A stretch of DNA of 64,000 bases from Formosa sediminum (GCF_007197735.1 NZ_CP041637.1:434001-498000), one strand, 5' to 3'. Counted from the stretch's first letter, positions 26,897-37,156 are shown. Numbers and translations are program-made. The notes: generated by a model not told the origin, from the letters alone.

Positions 26897-27646
26897 TTAA
26901 TCTTGGAAATAGAGTTGTCCTTTGTACAACGCTTCAACCTCAACCGTTTCAGGTCTGTGTTTAGCAATTAAATCGCCTGTGCTTACAAGCTCACCGGTTA
27001 AAGATTTTTGCGGATTAACTATAATATCGTTAGTGCCTCGGTGGTACACATTAACGGTATCAGATATTAAGTTGGCTCCTTCAAAGCGTCCACCCCCAGC
27101 ATAGAACCCTACATTTAAATTAGTTGCGACGCCAGACATATAAAACACAGATATATTATTTGAAACCACATTTAAGTCTGTAACGTCTACTGCCAATCTA
27201 AAATCGCCTACATTAAAACTTTCTGAATCATTAAAATCTTCTGAAACTAATTCTAAATTCTCTAAAGCCAGAACACCTTCCGACTTTACTTCAAATTGTG
27301 TAGAGCTTCTAATTTGAGTCACGCTTGGTGTAGTAATTGTAATTTTAGTGGGATTGTAATCTCTAACCAAATTACAAGTATTATGGTCGGTAAGTTCTAA
27401 AACACCATTTACAACCTCAACACTTACGTCGTTCATGAGATTTTCTCCTGTTTCTATATAGGCTTTCAAATCGTCTGCCTGAATGATAGTTAACTCTATA
27501 TTTCTATTGACAAGTATATCGTCAAACGCATCAATATCTATGGTTTTAGATATAGTTTCTCCTGATGTTTGAAAACAATCGTTAGCGTTTTCACTATCGC
27601 AAGCGTAAAGAGAACAGACAACAAGTATGGTTATTAATTTTTTCAT
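26897..27646 (-). CDS. Head GIN domain (DUF2807) lipoprotein
   Basis: A 249-residue lipoprotein: hydrophobic signal and lipobox CSLYAC with the lipidated Cys near residue 16. Residues about 30-245 are a right-handed beta-type domain with repeated VEVVNGVLELTDHN-like strands, matching the putative auto-transporter adhesin head GIN domain, which is common and of unknown function in Bacteroidota. It follows the PagL-like gene by three bases and is probably co-transcribed. It is convergent with gldA with no space between stop codons. Confidence 0.8.
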   Translation of the reverse strand: MKKLITILVVCSLYACDSENANDCFQTSGETISKTIDIDAFDDILVNRNIELTIIQADDLKAYIETGENLMNDVSVEVVNGVLELTDHNTCNLVRDYNPTKITITTPSVTQIRSSTQFEVKSEGVLALENLELVSEDFNDSESFNVGDFRLAVDVTDLNVVSNNISVFYMSGVATNLNVGFYAGGGRFEGANLISDTVNVYHRGTNDIIVNPQKSLTGELVSTGDLIAKHRPETVEVEALYKGQLYFQD

Positions 27647-27649
27647 CTT

Positions 27650-28741
27650 TTACAATCGTATTCCTACTCCAAATTCAACACATTCGGCTTTTGCTCCATG
27701 AGACTTTAATGTTACAGCTCCAAACCATCGTTCTCCAAAATAACGTTTCAATCCGATACGTAAATAGGTTCTCCCTTCAAAATCGTATGGATAATACACA
27801 TAATACCCGACTTGAGTTTCTACAGACAATTTATTTATAAACAACTCATGCCCTGCAAATAGGCCCACACGTTTATAATCTGTATCGGGATCTATGTGCT
27901 CTTCGGGAAATGCAACTGCATTATATTCAATTAAATCTTTTAGAAAATTTGAAAAAAACACGTCGGTACCAAATTGTACAGCACTTTTTCTTGATAGGCG
28001 TTTATCTGCATAAGCAGAAAGCACATAGAATACCGATTGCCCCATGCCAATAATATCACTTTCGTTAACACCACCACGAAGCGCAATATTATACTTTATG
28101 GGTTCGGTATATTTTTCTTCTATATCTGCATGGCTATACTCTGGATCTTCTTCATCTATATTATAAGTAACTCCTACATTTAATGCCACTGTGTTAATAC
28201 TTGAATTGGGTGCCACAACATTAGCATTAGAATAGTGCAATAATGATAATCCGGCCTGAATGCCAAAACGATTAAAAACACGCTCACGTTTGTAGTTTAT
28301 CATCACATAAGTTGCACTTAAAATACTAGACCCAAATGCAATGTTTTTATAATTATCGTATTTATCATATGGGTTGGTGTTGTAAGCCAAACCTTGACCA
28401 ATACGCAACATTAAATGTCGCTTTAGGAAATAAAAATTATAATGTGCATATAAAGCGTAATTGTTACCAAGCGTTTCATTTTTTAAATCCTGATACGAAA
28501 AAGATACTCCATAATCTGGATAATTATAACGCTCCTGCCAATCTTTATCTCCAAATGTTTTTTTATTCCAACTTATAATAGCTCCTTCTGGATGGCCTTG
28601 TATTAGATGTAAAATATAGTTATTGTGCAGTGCAATATTGCCACTAAAGTAATTCACATCAATATAAGACGTTTCTTTTTTTTCTTGTGAAAACAAGCTA
28701 GTAGCAATCACAATTAAAAATACACTAAAATAAAGTTTCAT
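27650..28741 (-). CDS. PagL-like lipid A deacylase (acyloxyacyl hydrolase family)
   Basis: A 363-residue outer-membrane barrel protein with a signal peptide (about 1-18, ending LFSQ). The segment LSLLHYSNANVVAPNSSINT (about 165-184) holds the His-Ser-Asn pattern of PagL-type lipid A 3-O-deacylases, with His and Ser as expected catalytic residues. The protein ends in aromatic and Gly-rich strands and a C-terminal Leu (EFGVGIRL), as in barrels. It is longer than proteobacterial PagL, as usual for the flavobacterial branch. It may remodel lipid A. A TACTTTTG -7 box at 28758-28765 suggests a promoter separate from metF. Confidence 0.75.
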   Translation of the reverse strand: MKLYFSVFLIVIATSLFSQEKKETSYIDVNYFSGNIALHNNYILHLIQGHPEGAIISWNKKTFGDKDWQERYNYPDYGVSFSYQDLKNETLGNNYALYAHYNFYFLKRHLMLRIGQGLAYNTNPYDKYDNYKNIAFGSSILSATYVMINYKRERVFNRFGIQAGLSLLHYSNANVVAPNSSINTVALNVGVTYNIDEEDPEYSHADIEEKYTEPIKYNIALRGGVNESDIIGMGQSVFYVLSAYADKRLSRKSAVQFGTDVFFSNFLKDLIEYNAVAFPEEHIDPDTDYKRVGLFAGHELFINKLSVETQVGYYVYYPYDFEGRTYLRIGLKRYFGERWFGAVTLKSHGAKAECVEFGVGIRL

Positions 28742-28774
28742 AGATGGGTTTAAGCCGCAAAAGTAACGGAATTC

Positions 28775-29731
28775 TTAAAATATAGCTGAAGCAATGGCTT
28801 TAATATTATCACTTTTACCCATAGAATAATAGTGTAAAAATGGAACACCTGCTGCTTTTAGTTCTTTAGATTGCTGAATGGCAAACTCAATACCAACTTC
28901 TCTCACAGCCTTATTATCTTTACAACCCTCAACAGCATCAATTAAATCTTCAGGCAAATCTATTTTAAACACTTGTGGCAAAATTTGTAAATGACGTTTT
29001 ACAGCCAAAGGTTTAATCCCAGGAATAATAGGTACTGTAATACCAATAGCACGAGCTTTATCTACAAAATCGAAATATTTTTTATTGTCGAAAAACATTT
29101 GCGTCACCACATAATCTGCTCCAGCATCTACCTTAGCCTTTAAACGTTTTAAATCTGTGTTTAAAGAAGGAGATTCCATATGCTTTTCTGGATAGCCAGC
29201 AACCCCAATACAAAAATCGTAGTTATGCTCAACTTTAATATCGTCGTGCAGGTATTTTCCTTTATTTAAATTTGAAATTTGAGTTACCAATTCGCTAGCG
29301 TAATGATTACCGCCTTCGGTAGGTTTAAAATATGGTTCATCCTTACGGGCATCGCCACGAAGCGCCACCACATTATCGAGGCCTAAATAATGGCAATCGA
29401 CTAAAACATATTCGGTTTCTTCTTTAGTAAAACCACCACACAGCAAATGCGGAATAGCATCTACTTGATATTTATGCATAATTGAAGCACAAATACCAAC
29501 AGTTCCAGGACGCATTCTAGTAATGCGCTTATCTAAAAGTCCGTTACCTTTATCGACGTATACATACTCTTCTCTTGAGGTTGTAACGTCTATAAATGGC
29601 GGATTAAACTCCATTAACGGATCTATATTATTATATAAATCTTGAATATTTTTACCTTTTTGAGGCGGAATAACTTCAAAAGAGAATAATGTTTTTCCGT
29701 TGGCTTGTTTTATGTGATCTGTAACTTTCAT
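28775..29731 (-). CDS. metF: Methylenetetrahydrofolate reductase
   Basis: A 318-residue FAD-dependent MetF that reduces 5,10-methylene-THF to 5-methyl-THF, the methyl donor for MetH. Visible family motifs are FSFEVIPPQKG at the N-terminus, DVTTSREEYVYVDKG, ALRGDARKDEPYF and GADYVVTQMFFDN. It is the last gene of the riboswitch-controlled metH unit; its ATG shares one base with the stop of the small upstream gene, indicating translational coupling. Confidence 0.96.
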   Translation of the reverse strand: MKVTDHIKQANGKTLFSFEVIPPQKGKNIQDLYNNIDPLMEFNPPFIDVTTSREEYVYVDKGNGLLDKRITRMRPGTVGICASIMHKYQVDAIPHLLCGGFTKEETEYVLVDCHYLGLDNVVALRGDARKDEPYFKPTEGGNHYASELVTQISNLNKGKYLHDDIKVEHNYDFCIGVAGYPEKHMESPSLNTDLKRLKAKVDAGADYVVTQMFFDNKKYFDFVDKARAIGITVPIIPGIKPLAVKRHLQILPQVFKIDLPEDLIDAVEGCKDNKAVREVGIEFAIQQSKELKAAGVPFLHYYSMGKSDNIKAIASAIF

Positions 29732-29973
29732 TATGTAGTTAATGCCTTTTTAATCGTATTATAATCGCCTTTATATTCCCAATAAATTAAACGATCATTT
29801 GTATAATCTGTTAAAATAAAATTTTCGCTTACCGATTTTATTCTTGAAAGCGCGACAAGTTTTTTAGTAAATTCCTGAACCTCTACACGCTCGCTTATTT
29901 CTTTGTTATGAGTGTCGAATCCGTGAATAATAACATGGCTTCCCAAATGTAATTCAATAAACTTTTGACTCAT
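29731..29973 (-). CDS. Small protein of unknown function in the metH-metF operon
   Basis: An 80-residue protein (begins MSQKFIELHLGSHVIIHGFD) without signal peptide, membrane segment or a domain I recognise. It has two predicted strands at each end and a helix around VEVQEFTKKLVALSRI. It sits 9 bases after metH part 2 and overlaps metF by one base, so it is co-expressed under the SAM riboswitch. It might assist metH reactivation or folate/methyl transfer, but that is only guilt by association. Confidence 0.7.
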   Translation of the reverse strand: MSQKFIELHLGSHVIIHGFDTHNKEISERVEVQEFTKKLVALSRIKSVSENFILTDYTNDRLIYWEYKGDYNTIKKALTT

Positions 29974-29982
29974 AATCTTTTT

Positions 29983-32694
29983 TTAATCGGCTAGGGTTGG
30001 ACTCAACCATTTTTCTGCTTCTTCATTACTAATACCGCGACGTTTAGCGTAATCTACCAACTGGTCTTGTGTAATTTTACCTAGACCAAAATATTTGGCT
30101 TCTTTGTTCGCAAAATAATAACCACTCACACTTGCCGCTGGCCACATGGCTAAACTATCGGTAATTTCTACACCTATTTCTTCTTTAACTTTTAAAAGTT
30201 TCCAAATGGTTTTCTTCTCTAAGTGATCTGGACAAGCTGGATAACCTGGTGCTGGACGAATACCGTTATAGCTTTCTTTAATTAATTCTTCATTAGGAAG
30301 TTGCTCGTTTGTAGCGTATCCCCAATGATTTGTTCTAATTTCTTTATGCAAGTATTCGGCAAAAGCTTCAGCTAAACGATCGGCTATTGCTTTAATCATG
30401 ATTGAATTGTAATCGTCATGATTTGCTTCAAACTGCTTGGCCAATTCGGCTGTACCAAAACCTGTACTCACACAAAAACATCCCATATAATCTTGAACTC
30501 CGGAATCTTTAGGAGCAACAAAATCTGACAGTGCAAAATTAGGCACACCTTCGCGTTTATCTAACTGCTGGCGTAAGGTTAAAAACGTGACTTTTACTTT
30601 ACCATCTTCATCATAAATTTCAATATCGTCATCGTTTATAGTATTGGCAGGAAACAATCCAAAAATTGCTTTAGCGCCTAATAATTTTTCATCGAGAACA
30701 CGTTTTAATAAAATTTTTGCGTCTGCAAATAATTCTTTTGCTTGTGGCCCAACCACGTCATCTTCTAGAATATCTGGATATCTACCGTGTAAATCCCAAC
30801 TTCTAAAAAACGGACTCCAATCTATAAAATCTTCTAGTTTTTTAAGGTCGAAATCTTGAATAACTTGAATTCCTAATTCTTTTGGTTTTGTAATTTCGGA
30901 TGTACTCCAATCAATCTTAAACTTACGTTTACGCGCATCTTCTATAGTTACAAAATTCTTTTTCTTCCCGCGTTTTAAGAATTGTTCACGGAACTTTTCG
31001 TATTCTTCGCGAATTTGTTCTTTATAAACTTTACTATCTTCTTGAAGTAAATTCCCTACCACGGTTACAGCTCTAGAAGCATCGTTTACATGTACAACAG
31101 CATGCGTATAGTTTGGTGCAATTTTAACCGCTGAATGCGCTCGAGAAGTTGTAGCTCCTCCGATAAGTAACGGAATGGTAAATTTTTGTTTTTCCATTTC
31201 CTTAGACAAATATACCATCTCGTCTAACGACGGTGTAATTAATCCGCTTAAGCCAATGGCATCTACATTTTCTGCTTTAGCCGTTTCTATAATTTTTTCT
31301 GGCGGCACCATAACACCTAAATCTACAATTTCATAATTGTTACATCCAAGTACAACGCTTACTATATTTTTTCCAATATCGTGCACATCGCCTTTTACAG
31401 TGGCCATTAATATTTTTCCAGCAAATTCTTGCTTTCCATCTTTTTCGGCTTCAATAAAAGGTTGTAAGTAAGCGACAGCTTTTTTCATTACCCGTGCCGA
31501 CTTTACAACCTGCGGTAAGAACATTTTTCCGCTTCCAAATAAATCTCCTACCACATTCATCCCTATCATTAAGTGGCCTTCTATAACCTCAATAGGTTTT
31601 TTAGAAGCTAAACGAGCTTCTTCTACATCTTCAATAATAAAAGCATCAATTCCCTTTACCAAAGCGTGTGTAATTCTATCTTGTAATGCATGACTACGCC
31701 ATTCTAAAACTTTGGCCTCATCTACTTTTTTATCGCCTTTTACTGTTTCTGCAAAATCTAATAACCGTTCTGTAGCATCATCTCTTCTATCAAATAATAC
31801 ATCTTCAACATGTTCTAAAAGGTCTTTAGGAATTTCGTCGTAAACCTCCAACATGGTTGGGTTTACAATCCCGATATTCATACCATGTTTAATGGCATGA
31901 TATAAAAATGCCGAGTTTATAGCTTCACGAACTACTGTATTTCCTCTAAACGAAAACGACACATTACTTACGCCTCCAGACACATTTGCATAGGGTAAAT
32001 TTTCTCGAATCCACTTTGTTGCGTTAAAGAAATCTAAGGCGTTTAAGCGGTGCTCTTCCATACCTGTGGCTACAGGAAATATATTAGGGTCGAAAATAAT
32101 ATCTTGTGGTGGAAAACCAACTTTATCGACCAAGATATCGTAAGACCGCTTACAAATATCGATACGACGCTGGTAGGTATCGGCCTGACCATCTTCATCG
32201 AACGCCATAACTACCATTGCAGCACCATAACGTTTTACCAATTTAGCATGATGAATAAAAGCGGCTTCACCTTCTTTTAAACTGATAGAATTTACTACCG
32301 ACTTCCCTTGAACAACTTGCAAACCTGCTTCAATAATATCCCATTTAGAACTATCTATCATAATAGGAACACGAGCAATGTCTGGTTCTGAAGCAATTAA
32401 ATTCAGGAATTTCACCATGGCTTCTGCACCATCTAACATGCCTTCGTCCATATTAACATCGATAATTTGAGCACCGCCTTCTACTTGGTCTCTGGCTACA
32501 TCCAAGGCTTCGTCGTACTTTTCTTCCTTAATTAATCTTAAGAATTTTCTAGACCCCGTAACATTGGTACGTTCTCCTACATTTATAAAATTACTTTCTG
32601 GAGTAACCACTAAAGGTTCCAACCCAGAAAGACTTAAATATTTGGGTTTGTTATTCGTTGTATGTTGTTCGTTATTGGCTTCGTTATCCATCAT
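29983..32694 (-). CDS. metH: Methionine synthase, folate/cobalamin/activation part (split MetH)
   Basis: A 903-residue protein carrying three of the four MetH modules. First is the pterin-binding domain (about 20-310, starting [19 protein letters not shown]). Next come the cobalamin cap and binding domains (about 340-570) with the lower-ligand motif [19 protein letters not shown]. Last is the C-terminal SAM-dependent reactivation domain (about 600-895, with [15 protein letters not shown]). The homocysteine-binding zinc domain is missing and is encoded by the separate gene at 33-34 kb. Together the two should convert homocysteine and 5-methyl-THF to methionine. Its ATG overlaps the stop of the IVP-like gene by four bases. 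Confidence 0.95.
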   Translation of the reverse strand: MMDNEANNEQHTTNNKPKYLSLSGLEPLVVTPESNFINVGERTNVTGSRKFLRLIKEEKYDEALDVARDQVEGGAQIIDVNMDEGMLDGAEAMVKFLNLIASEPDIARVPIMIDSSKWDIIEAGLQVVQGKSVVNSISLKEGEAAFIHHAKLVKRYGAAMVVMAFDEDGQADTYQRRIDICKRSYDILVDKVGFPPQDIIFDPNIFPVATGMEEHRLNALDFFNATKWIRENLPYANVSGGVSNVSFSFRGNTVVREAINSAFLYHAIKHGMNIGIVNPTMLEVYDEIPKDLLEHVEDVLFDRRDDATERLLDFAETVKGDKKVDEAKVLEWRSHALQDRITHALVKGIDAFIIEDVEEARLASKKPIEVIEGHLMIGMNVVGDLFGSGKMFLPQVVKSARVMKKAVAYLQPFIEAEKDGKQEFAGKILMATVKGDVHDIGKNIVSVVLGCNNYEIVDLGVMVPPEKIIETAKAENVDAIGLSGLITPSLDEMVYLSKEMEKQKFTIPLLIGGATTSRAHSAVKIAPNYTHAVVHVNDASRAVTVVGNLLQEDSKVYKEQIREEYEKFREQFLKRGKKKNFVTIEDARKRKFKIDWSTSEITKPKELGIQVIQDFDLKKLEDFIDWSPFFRSWDLHGRYPDILEDDVVGPQAKELFADAKILLKRVLDEKLLGAKAIFGLFPANTINDDDIEIYDEDGKVKVTFLTLRQQLDKREGVPNFALSDFVAPKDSGVQDYMGCFCVSTGFGTAELAKQFEANHDDYNSIMIKAIADRLAEAFAEYLHKEIRTNHWGYATNEQLPNEELIKESYNGIRPAPGYPACPDHLEKKTIWKLLKVKEEIGVEITDSLAMWPAASVSGYYFANKEAKYFGLGKITQDQLVDYAKRRGISNEEAEKWLSPTLAD

Positions 32695-33044
32695 AACTTT
32701 TTATAATAATTAATAAAACCGTTAAGCAGTTTTTTATTAATAATCAATTTATCAATATTGTGTTTTAAATCGTCTTCTGAAATATATCCTAAATCAAAAG
32801 ATAAATATAATTGGGTTTCAACCTCATTAATAGACCCTTTTGCAATGTATAAAAAATGAATCGTTTCTTTTTGCGATTGTCTTCCTACACCTTCTGCTAT
32901 ATTTGAAGGGACCGAAATTACACATCTCCTTAGCTGATTTGTCAAACCGTAAAGTTCTTCTGGCGGAAATGATTTCGTTAATTCATAAACCATTTTCACT
33001 ATAACTCTAGCTTGTTTCCATACATCTAATTCTGTATAATTCAT
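32691..33044 (-). CDS. Four-helix bundle protein (23S rRNA IVP / S23 family)
   Basis: A 117-residue protein of the family first found in intervening sequences of 23S rRNA genes. Motifs are [38 protein letters not shown] and [20 protein letters not shown], which form an up-down helical bundle that assembles as pentamers in known structures. The molecular role is unknown. Here it lies between the two halves of split metH, with 27 bases after part 1 and a 4-base overlap with part 2, so it is made with methionine synthase. In many Bacteroidota the two metH genes are directly adjacent, so this looks like an insertion. Confidence 0.9.
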   Translation of the reverse strand: MNYTELDVWKQARVIVKMVYELTKSFPPEELYGLTNQLRRCVISVPSNIAEGVGRQSQKETIHFLYIAKGSINEVETQLYLSFDLGYISEDDLKHNIDKLIINKKLLNGFINYYKKL

Positions 33045-33071
33045 TTTGTTCTATTAACTAACAACTAGAAA

Positions 33072-34073
33072 CTAAATACTAACGGCAGCTTGTCTTGGTT
33101 TGTATTTTGCAGCAACTTCTGCTATTAATTTAATGTGCTCTGGAGTTGTACCACAACAACCTCCAATAATATTAATGATGTTTTCTTTTAAATAATTTTC
33201 TATAAGTACTTGCATTTGCTCTGCCGTTTGGTCGTATTCTCCAAAAGCATTTGGCAGTCCTGCATTAGGATGCGCAGAGGTATAAAATTCTGTTTCGTTG
33301 GCTAGTCGACTTAAATAGGGTTGTAACTGATCGGCTCCTAAAGCACAATTAAACCCTACACTTAAAAGTGGAATATGAGAAATAGACAATAAAAAAGCTT
33401 CTACGGTTTGCCCAGATAGTGTTCTACCAGACGCATCTGTAATTGTTCCAGATACCATAATTGGAATTTTAATACCGCGTTCTTCCTGAACTTGGTCTAT
33501 AGCAAATAATGCTGCTTTGGCATTAAGTGTATCAAAAATTGTTTCTACTAAAAGTAAATCTACGCCACCATCTAACAACGCTTCTGTTTGCTGATGATAG
33601 GCTTTTCTTAATTCTTCAAAAGTCACGGCACGATATTCTGGACGGTTAACATCTGGCGATAAACTTGCGGTACGGTTTGTAGGCCCAATACTTCCTGCAA
33701 CAAATCTAGGTTTTTCTGGATTTGCTTTAGTCATTTCCTCTGCTACTTGCTTAGCAATTCTAGCCGATTCAAAATTAAGTTCGTACACTAAATCCTCCAT
33801 GTCGTAATCTGCCATAGCAATTGTAGTTCCCGAAAAGGTATTGGTTTCTACAATATCTGCTCCAGCTTCAAAATACTTTCGGTGTACATCTGCAATTGCT
33901 TTAGGCTGTGTTAAAGACAACAAATCGTTATTCCCTTTTAAAGGCGACGGATAATCTTTAAAGCGCTCACCTCTAAAATCTTCTTCAGAAAAATTATAAC
34001 GTTGCAACATGGTACCCATAGCACCGTCTAGTACTAAAATACGTTGTTGAATGGCTTGATAAATGTTTGACAT
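33072..34073 (-). CDS. metH: Methionine synthase, homocysteine-binding part (split MetH)
   Basis: A 333-residue protein equal to the N-terminal homocysteine S-methyltransferase domain of MetH. It opens with ILVLDGAMGTMLQRY, keeps the zinc ligands in VGFNCALGADQLQPY and the paired cysteines in NIIGGCCGTTPEHIK. It needs the partner protein (903 residues) for methyl-cobalamin. First gene of the unit; the SAM-I riboswitch ends 53 bases upstream of its ATG. Confidence 0.95.
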   Translation of the reverse strand: MSNIYQAIQQRILVLDGAMGTMLQRYNFSEEDFRGERFKDYPSPLKGNNDLLSLTQPKAIADVHRKYFEAGADIVETNTFSGTTIAMADYDMEDLVYELNFESARIAKQVAEEMTKANPEKPRFVAGSIGPTNRTASLSPDVNRPEYRAVTFEELRKAYHQQTEALLDGGVDLLLVETIFDTLNAKAALFAIDQVQEERGIKIPIMVSGTITDASGRTLSGQTVEAFLLSISHIPLLSVGFNCALGADQLQPYLSRLANETEFYTSAHPNAGLPNAFGEYDQTAEQMQVLIENYLKENIINIIGGCCGTTPEHIKLIAEVAAKYKPRQAAVSI

Positions 34074-34125
34074 GTTTGATGTTTTATATCAGTATGTCAT
34101 CAGGAAAGAAAGGAAATTCTCTTGG

Positions 34126-34240
34126 GTTATCTGCCCCTTTGAAAATAGGTTTCATCGAGTAGAATGTAGCACCTTCTTTAAGTGTGGTAAAGGGTTGCTA
34201 AGGCTTCACCGGGTCTATCCCCTCTGCCTTTCGTGATAAC
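34126..34240 (-). promoter_or_regulatory. SAM-I (S-box) riboswitch upstream of metH
   Basis: The minus strand shows the S-box core: P1 GTTATC (34240-34235) pairs with GATAAC (34131-34126). Internal conserved segments include AGAGGGGATAGACCCGGTGA, AGCCTTAGCAACCC and AAGGTGCTACATTCTAC. Binding of SAM should switch off the metH-metF unit. I find no strong hairpin with T-tract between P1 and the ATG 53 bases away, so control may be at translation or by a weak terminator. Confidence 0.92.
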
Positions 34241-34319
34241 GAATTAATATGATTATGAACTATGCTGCAAATAAAGGTAATATATATTTATTTTCCTCAT
34301 ATTTACAGCATTTATTATG

Positions 34320-35213
34320 CTAATTATCGAATAATGGCGACGATAAATAACGATCTCCTCGGTCGCAAATTATAGCAACGACAACACCGGATTCTAAATT
34401 TTCTATGATTTTTAAGGCACTTGCCACAGATCCTCCACTACTCATACCTGCAAACACACCTTCTTCTTTGGCCAAACGCTGTGTTGTTGCCTTAGCATCT
34501 TCTTCACTAACATCTACGACTTGGTCGACTTTAGTTTTATCGAAAATTTCTGGCAAATACGCTTCTGGCCATTTACGAATGCCCGGAATTTTAGCACCGT
34601 CTTTAGGCTGTGCCCCAACAATGGTAATATCCTTATTTTTTTCTTTTAAAAATGTAGACACACCCATTATGGTTCCTGTTGTTCCCATGGCCGATACAAA
34701 ATGAGTGATTTTACCTTCAGTAGCTTCCCAAATTTCGGGTCCGGTAGTTTTATAATGTGCTTTCCAATTATCGGGATTAGAGAATTGATTGAGCATAAAA
34801 TACCCTTTTTCGTCACGCAATTTAATAGCATAATCTCGAGCACCTTCTATACCAACATCACTGGATGTTAAAATTAACTCTGCACCATAAGCCCGCATGG
34901 TTTTTATACGCTCTTCAGTAGAGTTTTCTGGCATTATAAGCACCATATTTACACCTAATAAAGGTGCGATAAAAGCTAAAGCAATACCCGTATTTCCACT
35001 AGTTGCTTCAACCAAAGTATCTCCTTTTTTTATGTCTCCACGTTTTAAGGCTTCGTTAATCATATTAAAAGCAGCTCTATCTTTTACACTTCCGCCAGGA
35101 TTATTTCCTTCTAATTTTAGAAGTAAAGTAACATTAGGATTTTGGTGTAAATGTGAGGCTTCAACTAATGGCGTATTTCCAATTTGGTTTATAATACTTC
35201 TTGGTTTAATCAT
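34320..35213 (-). CDS. cysM: Cysteine synthase (O-acetylserine sulfhydrylase, CysM type)
   Basis: A 297-residue PLP enzyme that replaces the acetyl group of O-acetylserine with sulfide. The PLP lysine is in PGGSVKDRAAFNM, the Asn loop is EATSGNTGIAL, and the phosphate loop is SAMGTTGTIMG. The length and NQFSNPDNWKAHYKTTGPEIW favour the CysM-like branch over CysK, which matters because CysM enzymes may also take thiosulfate. It overlaps cysE by eight bases and ends the sulfur-assimilation run. Confidence 0.93.
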   Translation of the reverse strand: MIKPRSIINQIGNTPLVEASHLHQNPNVTLLLKLEGNNPGGSVKDRAAFNMINEALKRGDIKKGDTLVEATSGNTGIALAFIAPLLGVNMVLIMPENSTEERIKTMRAYGAELILTSSDVGIEGARDYAIKLRDEKGYFMLNQFSNPDNWKAHYKTTGPEIWEATEGKITHFVSAMGTTGTIMGVSTFLKEKNKDITIVGAQPKDGAKIPGIRKWPEAYLPEIFDKTKVDQVVDVSEEDAKATTQRLAKEEGVFAGMSSGGSVASALKIIENLESGVVVAIICDRGDRYLSSPLFDN

Positions 35214-35973
35214 GGTTTCGAGATCTAATATTAAACTCTTTTTGATAAGTTAGAATGGAGCCTTCTGGAATAGAAACTGTAACGCAAACATTGGCACCAA
35301 TTATAGAGTTTGCTCCAATAACCACATCGCCTCCTAAAATGGTAGCGTTGGCATAAATAATAACATTATCTTCTATGGTAGGATGACGTTTAGTAGCAGA
35401 CAAGCTTTTTTTAACCTGAACACCTCCCAAGGTTACCCCTTGATAAATCTTCACATTGTTTTTAATTATTGACGTTTCGCCTATAACAATTCCTGTGGCA
35501 TGATCTATAAAAAAAGAGTCCCCAATTTGAGCACCAGGATGTATATCTGTACCGGTTACCCCATGTGCATATTCACTCATCATACGCGGAATAATAGGCA
35601 CATTTAACTCGAACAACTCATGACTTAATCTATAAATAGCAATAGCATAAAATCCCGGATAGGCTAAATATACCTCGCCTAAGCTTTTAGCTGCGGGATC
35701 GTGTTGTTCAATAGCTACAGCATCTAAATCTAGGCGACGTCTTATGCTTGGTAAGTTAAACTTGAAGGTTTCCCATATGTTAAAAGCATCTTCAATCTCT
35801 AATTTACTACTCATATCTACGAATAGATTTTCTAGATGCTGCAGTTCTGTAGCAGGCTCATCATCGAACATTACATAAAATAAATTTTTAGTAAATGTTG
35901 CTATCGATTCTTTAAGTCTGACATTATATATTTTTGAAACTAATTTATTTTGCAATTTTGTGTCTTCAACCAT
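35206..35973 (-). CDS. cysE: Serine O-acetyltransferase
   Basis: A 255-residue acetyltransferase that makes O-acetylserine from serine and acetyl-CoA. The C-terminal left-handed beta-helix hexapeptide repeats are visible from GTDIHPGAQIGDSFFIDHAT through IYANATILGGDVVIGANSII. The N-terminal 110 residues are a helical domain. The last residues (FNIRSRNHD) lack the terminal Ile through which many CysE proteins bind CysK, so a tight cysteine-synthase complex is less likely. Translationally coupled to cysM. Confidence 0.93.
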   Translation of the reverse strand: MVEDTKLQNKLVSKIYNVRLKESIATFTKNLFYVMFDDEPATELQHLENLFVDMSSKLEIEDAFNIWETFKFNLPSIRRRLDLDAVAIEQHDPAAKSLGEVYLAYPGFYAIAIYRLSHELFELNVPIIPRMMSEYAHGVTGTDIHPGAQIGDSFFIDHATGIVIGETSIIKNNVKIYQGVTLGGVQVKKSLSATKRHPTIEDNVIIYANATILGGDVVIGANSIIGANVCVTVSIPEGSILTYQKEFNIRSRNHD

Positions 35974-36063
35974 AAAAAACGTCTTATTATTTTAATAACA
36001 GTCGGTAAAATTTCAACTAATTTACAGTCTATTTTACAAAACGACTAATAAGAAATAAGATAT

Positions 36064-37116
36064 TTATACAATTGCTTGCACAACTGCTTTAGGTGCCTCT
36101 TTTCGAGAACCATCAAAACCATCAATTCCGCTTACAGTTGTGTACTTAAGCACATACTTTTTACCTGGATTAATAATTTTATAGGCAGATTGGCACATTA
36201 AAGTGGCTTCATGGAATCCACAAAGAATTAACTTTAATTTCCCTGGATATGTATTTACATCTCCAATTGCATAAATTCCAGGAATATTAGTCTGATAATC
36301 TAATGCATTATCTACTTTAATGGCATTCTTTTCAATTTCTAAGCCCCAGTTCCCGATAGGTCCTAATTTAGGAGATAATCCGAATAAAGGAATGAAAAAA
36401 TCTGTATCTATAGAAAATTCTTCTTCACCTTTCTTAACCGTTACACCTTCGATATGATTTTCTCCAGAAACCCCAACAACTTCTGCAGGTGTTACTAAAT
36501 TAATTTTTCCTAGAAGTTTTAATTCTTGAACTTTTTCTACTGAATCTAAAGCGCCACGGAATTCGTTACGTCTGTGTATAAGGGTAACTTCTGAAGCTAC
36601 ATCGGCTAAAAAGATACTCCAATCTAAAGCAGAATCTCCTCCACCAGAAATAACAACACGTTTACCTCTATACTTTTCTGGGTCTTTAATAAAGTAATCT
36701 ACACCATGGTCTTCATACTTTGCAATATTGTCTATTAATGGCTTTCTAGGTTCGAAAGAACCTAAACCTCCCGCAATAGCAACTACTGGTGCTTGATGTT
36801 TTGTACCTTTATTAGTGGTTACAATAAACGACCCGTCTTCTTGTTTATCAATCGTTTCGGCACGTTCTCCTAATGTAAAACCTGGCTCAAATTGCTTTCC
36901 TTGTTCTAATAAGTTTTTAGTTAAATCTCCTGCTAGTACTTCTGGAAATCCTGGAATATCGTAAATCGGTTTTTTAGGATATAGTTCTGAACATTGTCCT
37001 CCTGGCTGTGGCAATGCATCAATTAAATGACATTTTAATTTTAATAATCCTGCTTCAAACACAGTGAATAATCCTGTTGGCCCTGCTCCTATTATTAGTA
37101 TATCTGTTTGTATCAT
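36064..37116 (-). CDS. Ferredoxin/flavodoxin-NADP+ reductase, thioredoxin-reductase-like
   Basis: A 350-residue FAD/NAD(P)H flavoprotein with FAD motif IIGAGPTGLFTVFEAG, NADPH motif VVISGGGDSALDWSIFL and IYAIGDVNTYPGKLKLI near the end. It lacks the CxxC redox pair of thioredoxin reductase. This and the extra C-terminal tail match type-2 ferredoxin-NADP+ reductases. Its place after cobA in the sulfate-reduction cluster suggests it supplies electrons to the sulfite reductase through ferredoxin. Confidence 0.85.
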   Translation of the reverse strand: MIQTDILIIGAGPTGLFTVFEAGLLKLKCHLIDALPQPGGQCSELYPKKPIYDIPGFPEVLAGDLTKNLLEQGKQFEPGFTLGERAETIDKQEDGSFIVTTNKGTKHQAPVVAIAGGLGSFEPRKPLIDNIAKYEDHGVDYFIKDPEKYRGKRVVISGGGDSALDWSIFLADVASEVTLIHRRNEFRGALDSVEKVQELKLLGKINLVTPAEVVGVSGENHIEGVTVKKGEEEFSIDTDFFIPLFGLSPKLGPIGNWGLEIEKNAIKVDNALDYQTNIPGIYAIGDVNTYPGKLKLILCGFHEATLMCQSAYKIINPGKKYVLKYTTVSGIDGFDGSRKEAPKAVVQAIV

Positions 37117-37156
37117 TTTAAATAATTTTACTGAAATGTGTATTTTGATTATATTT

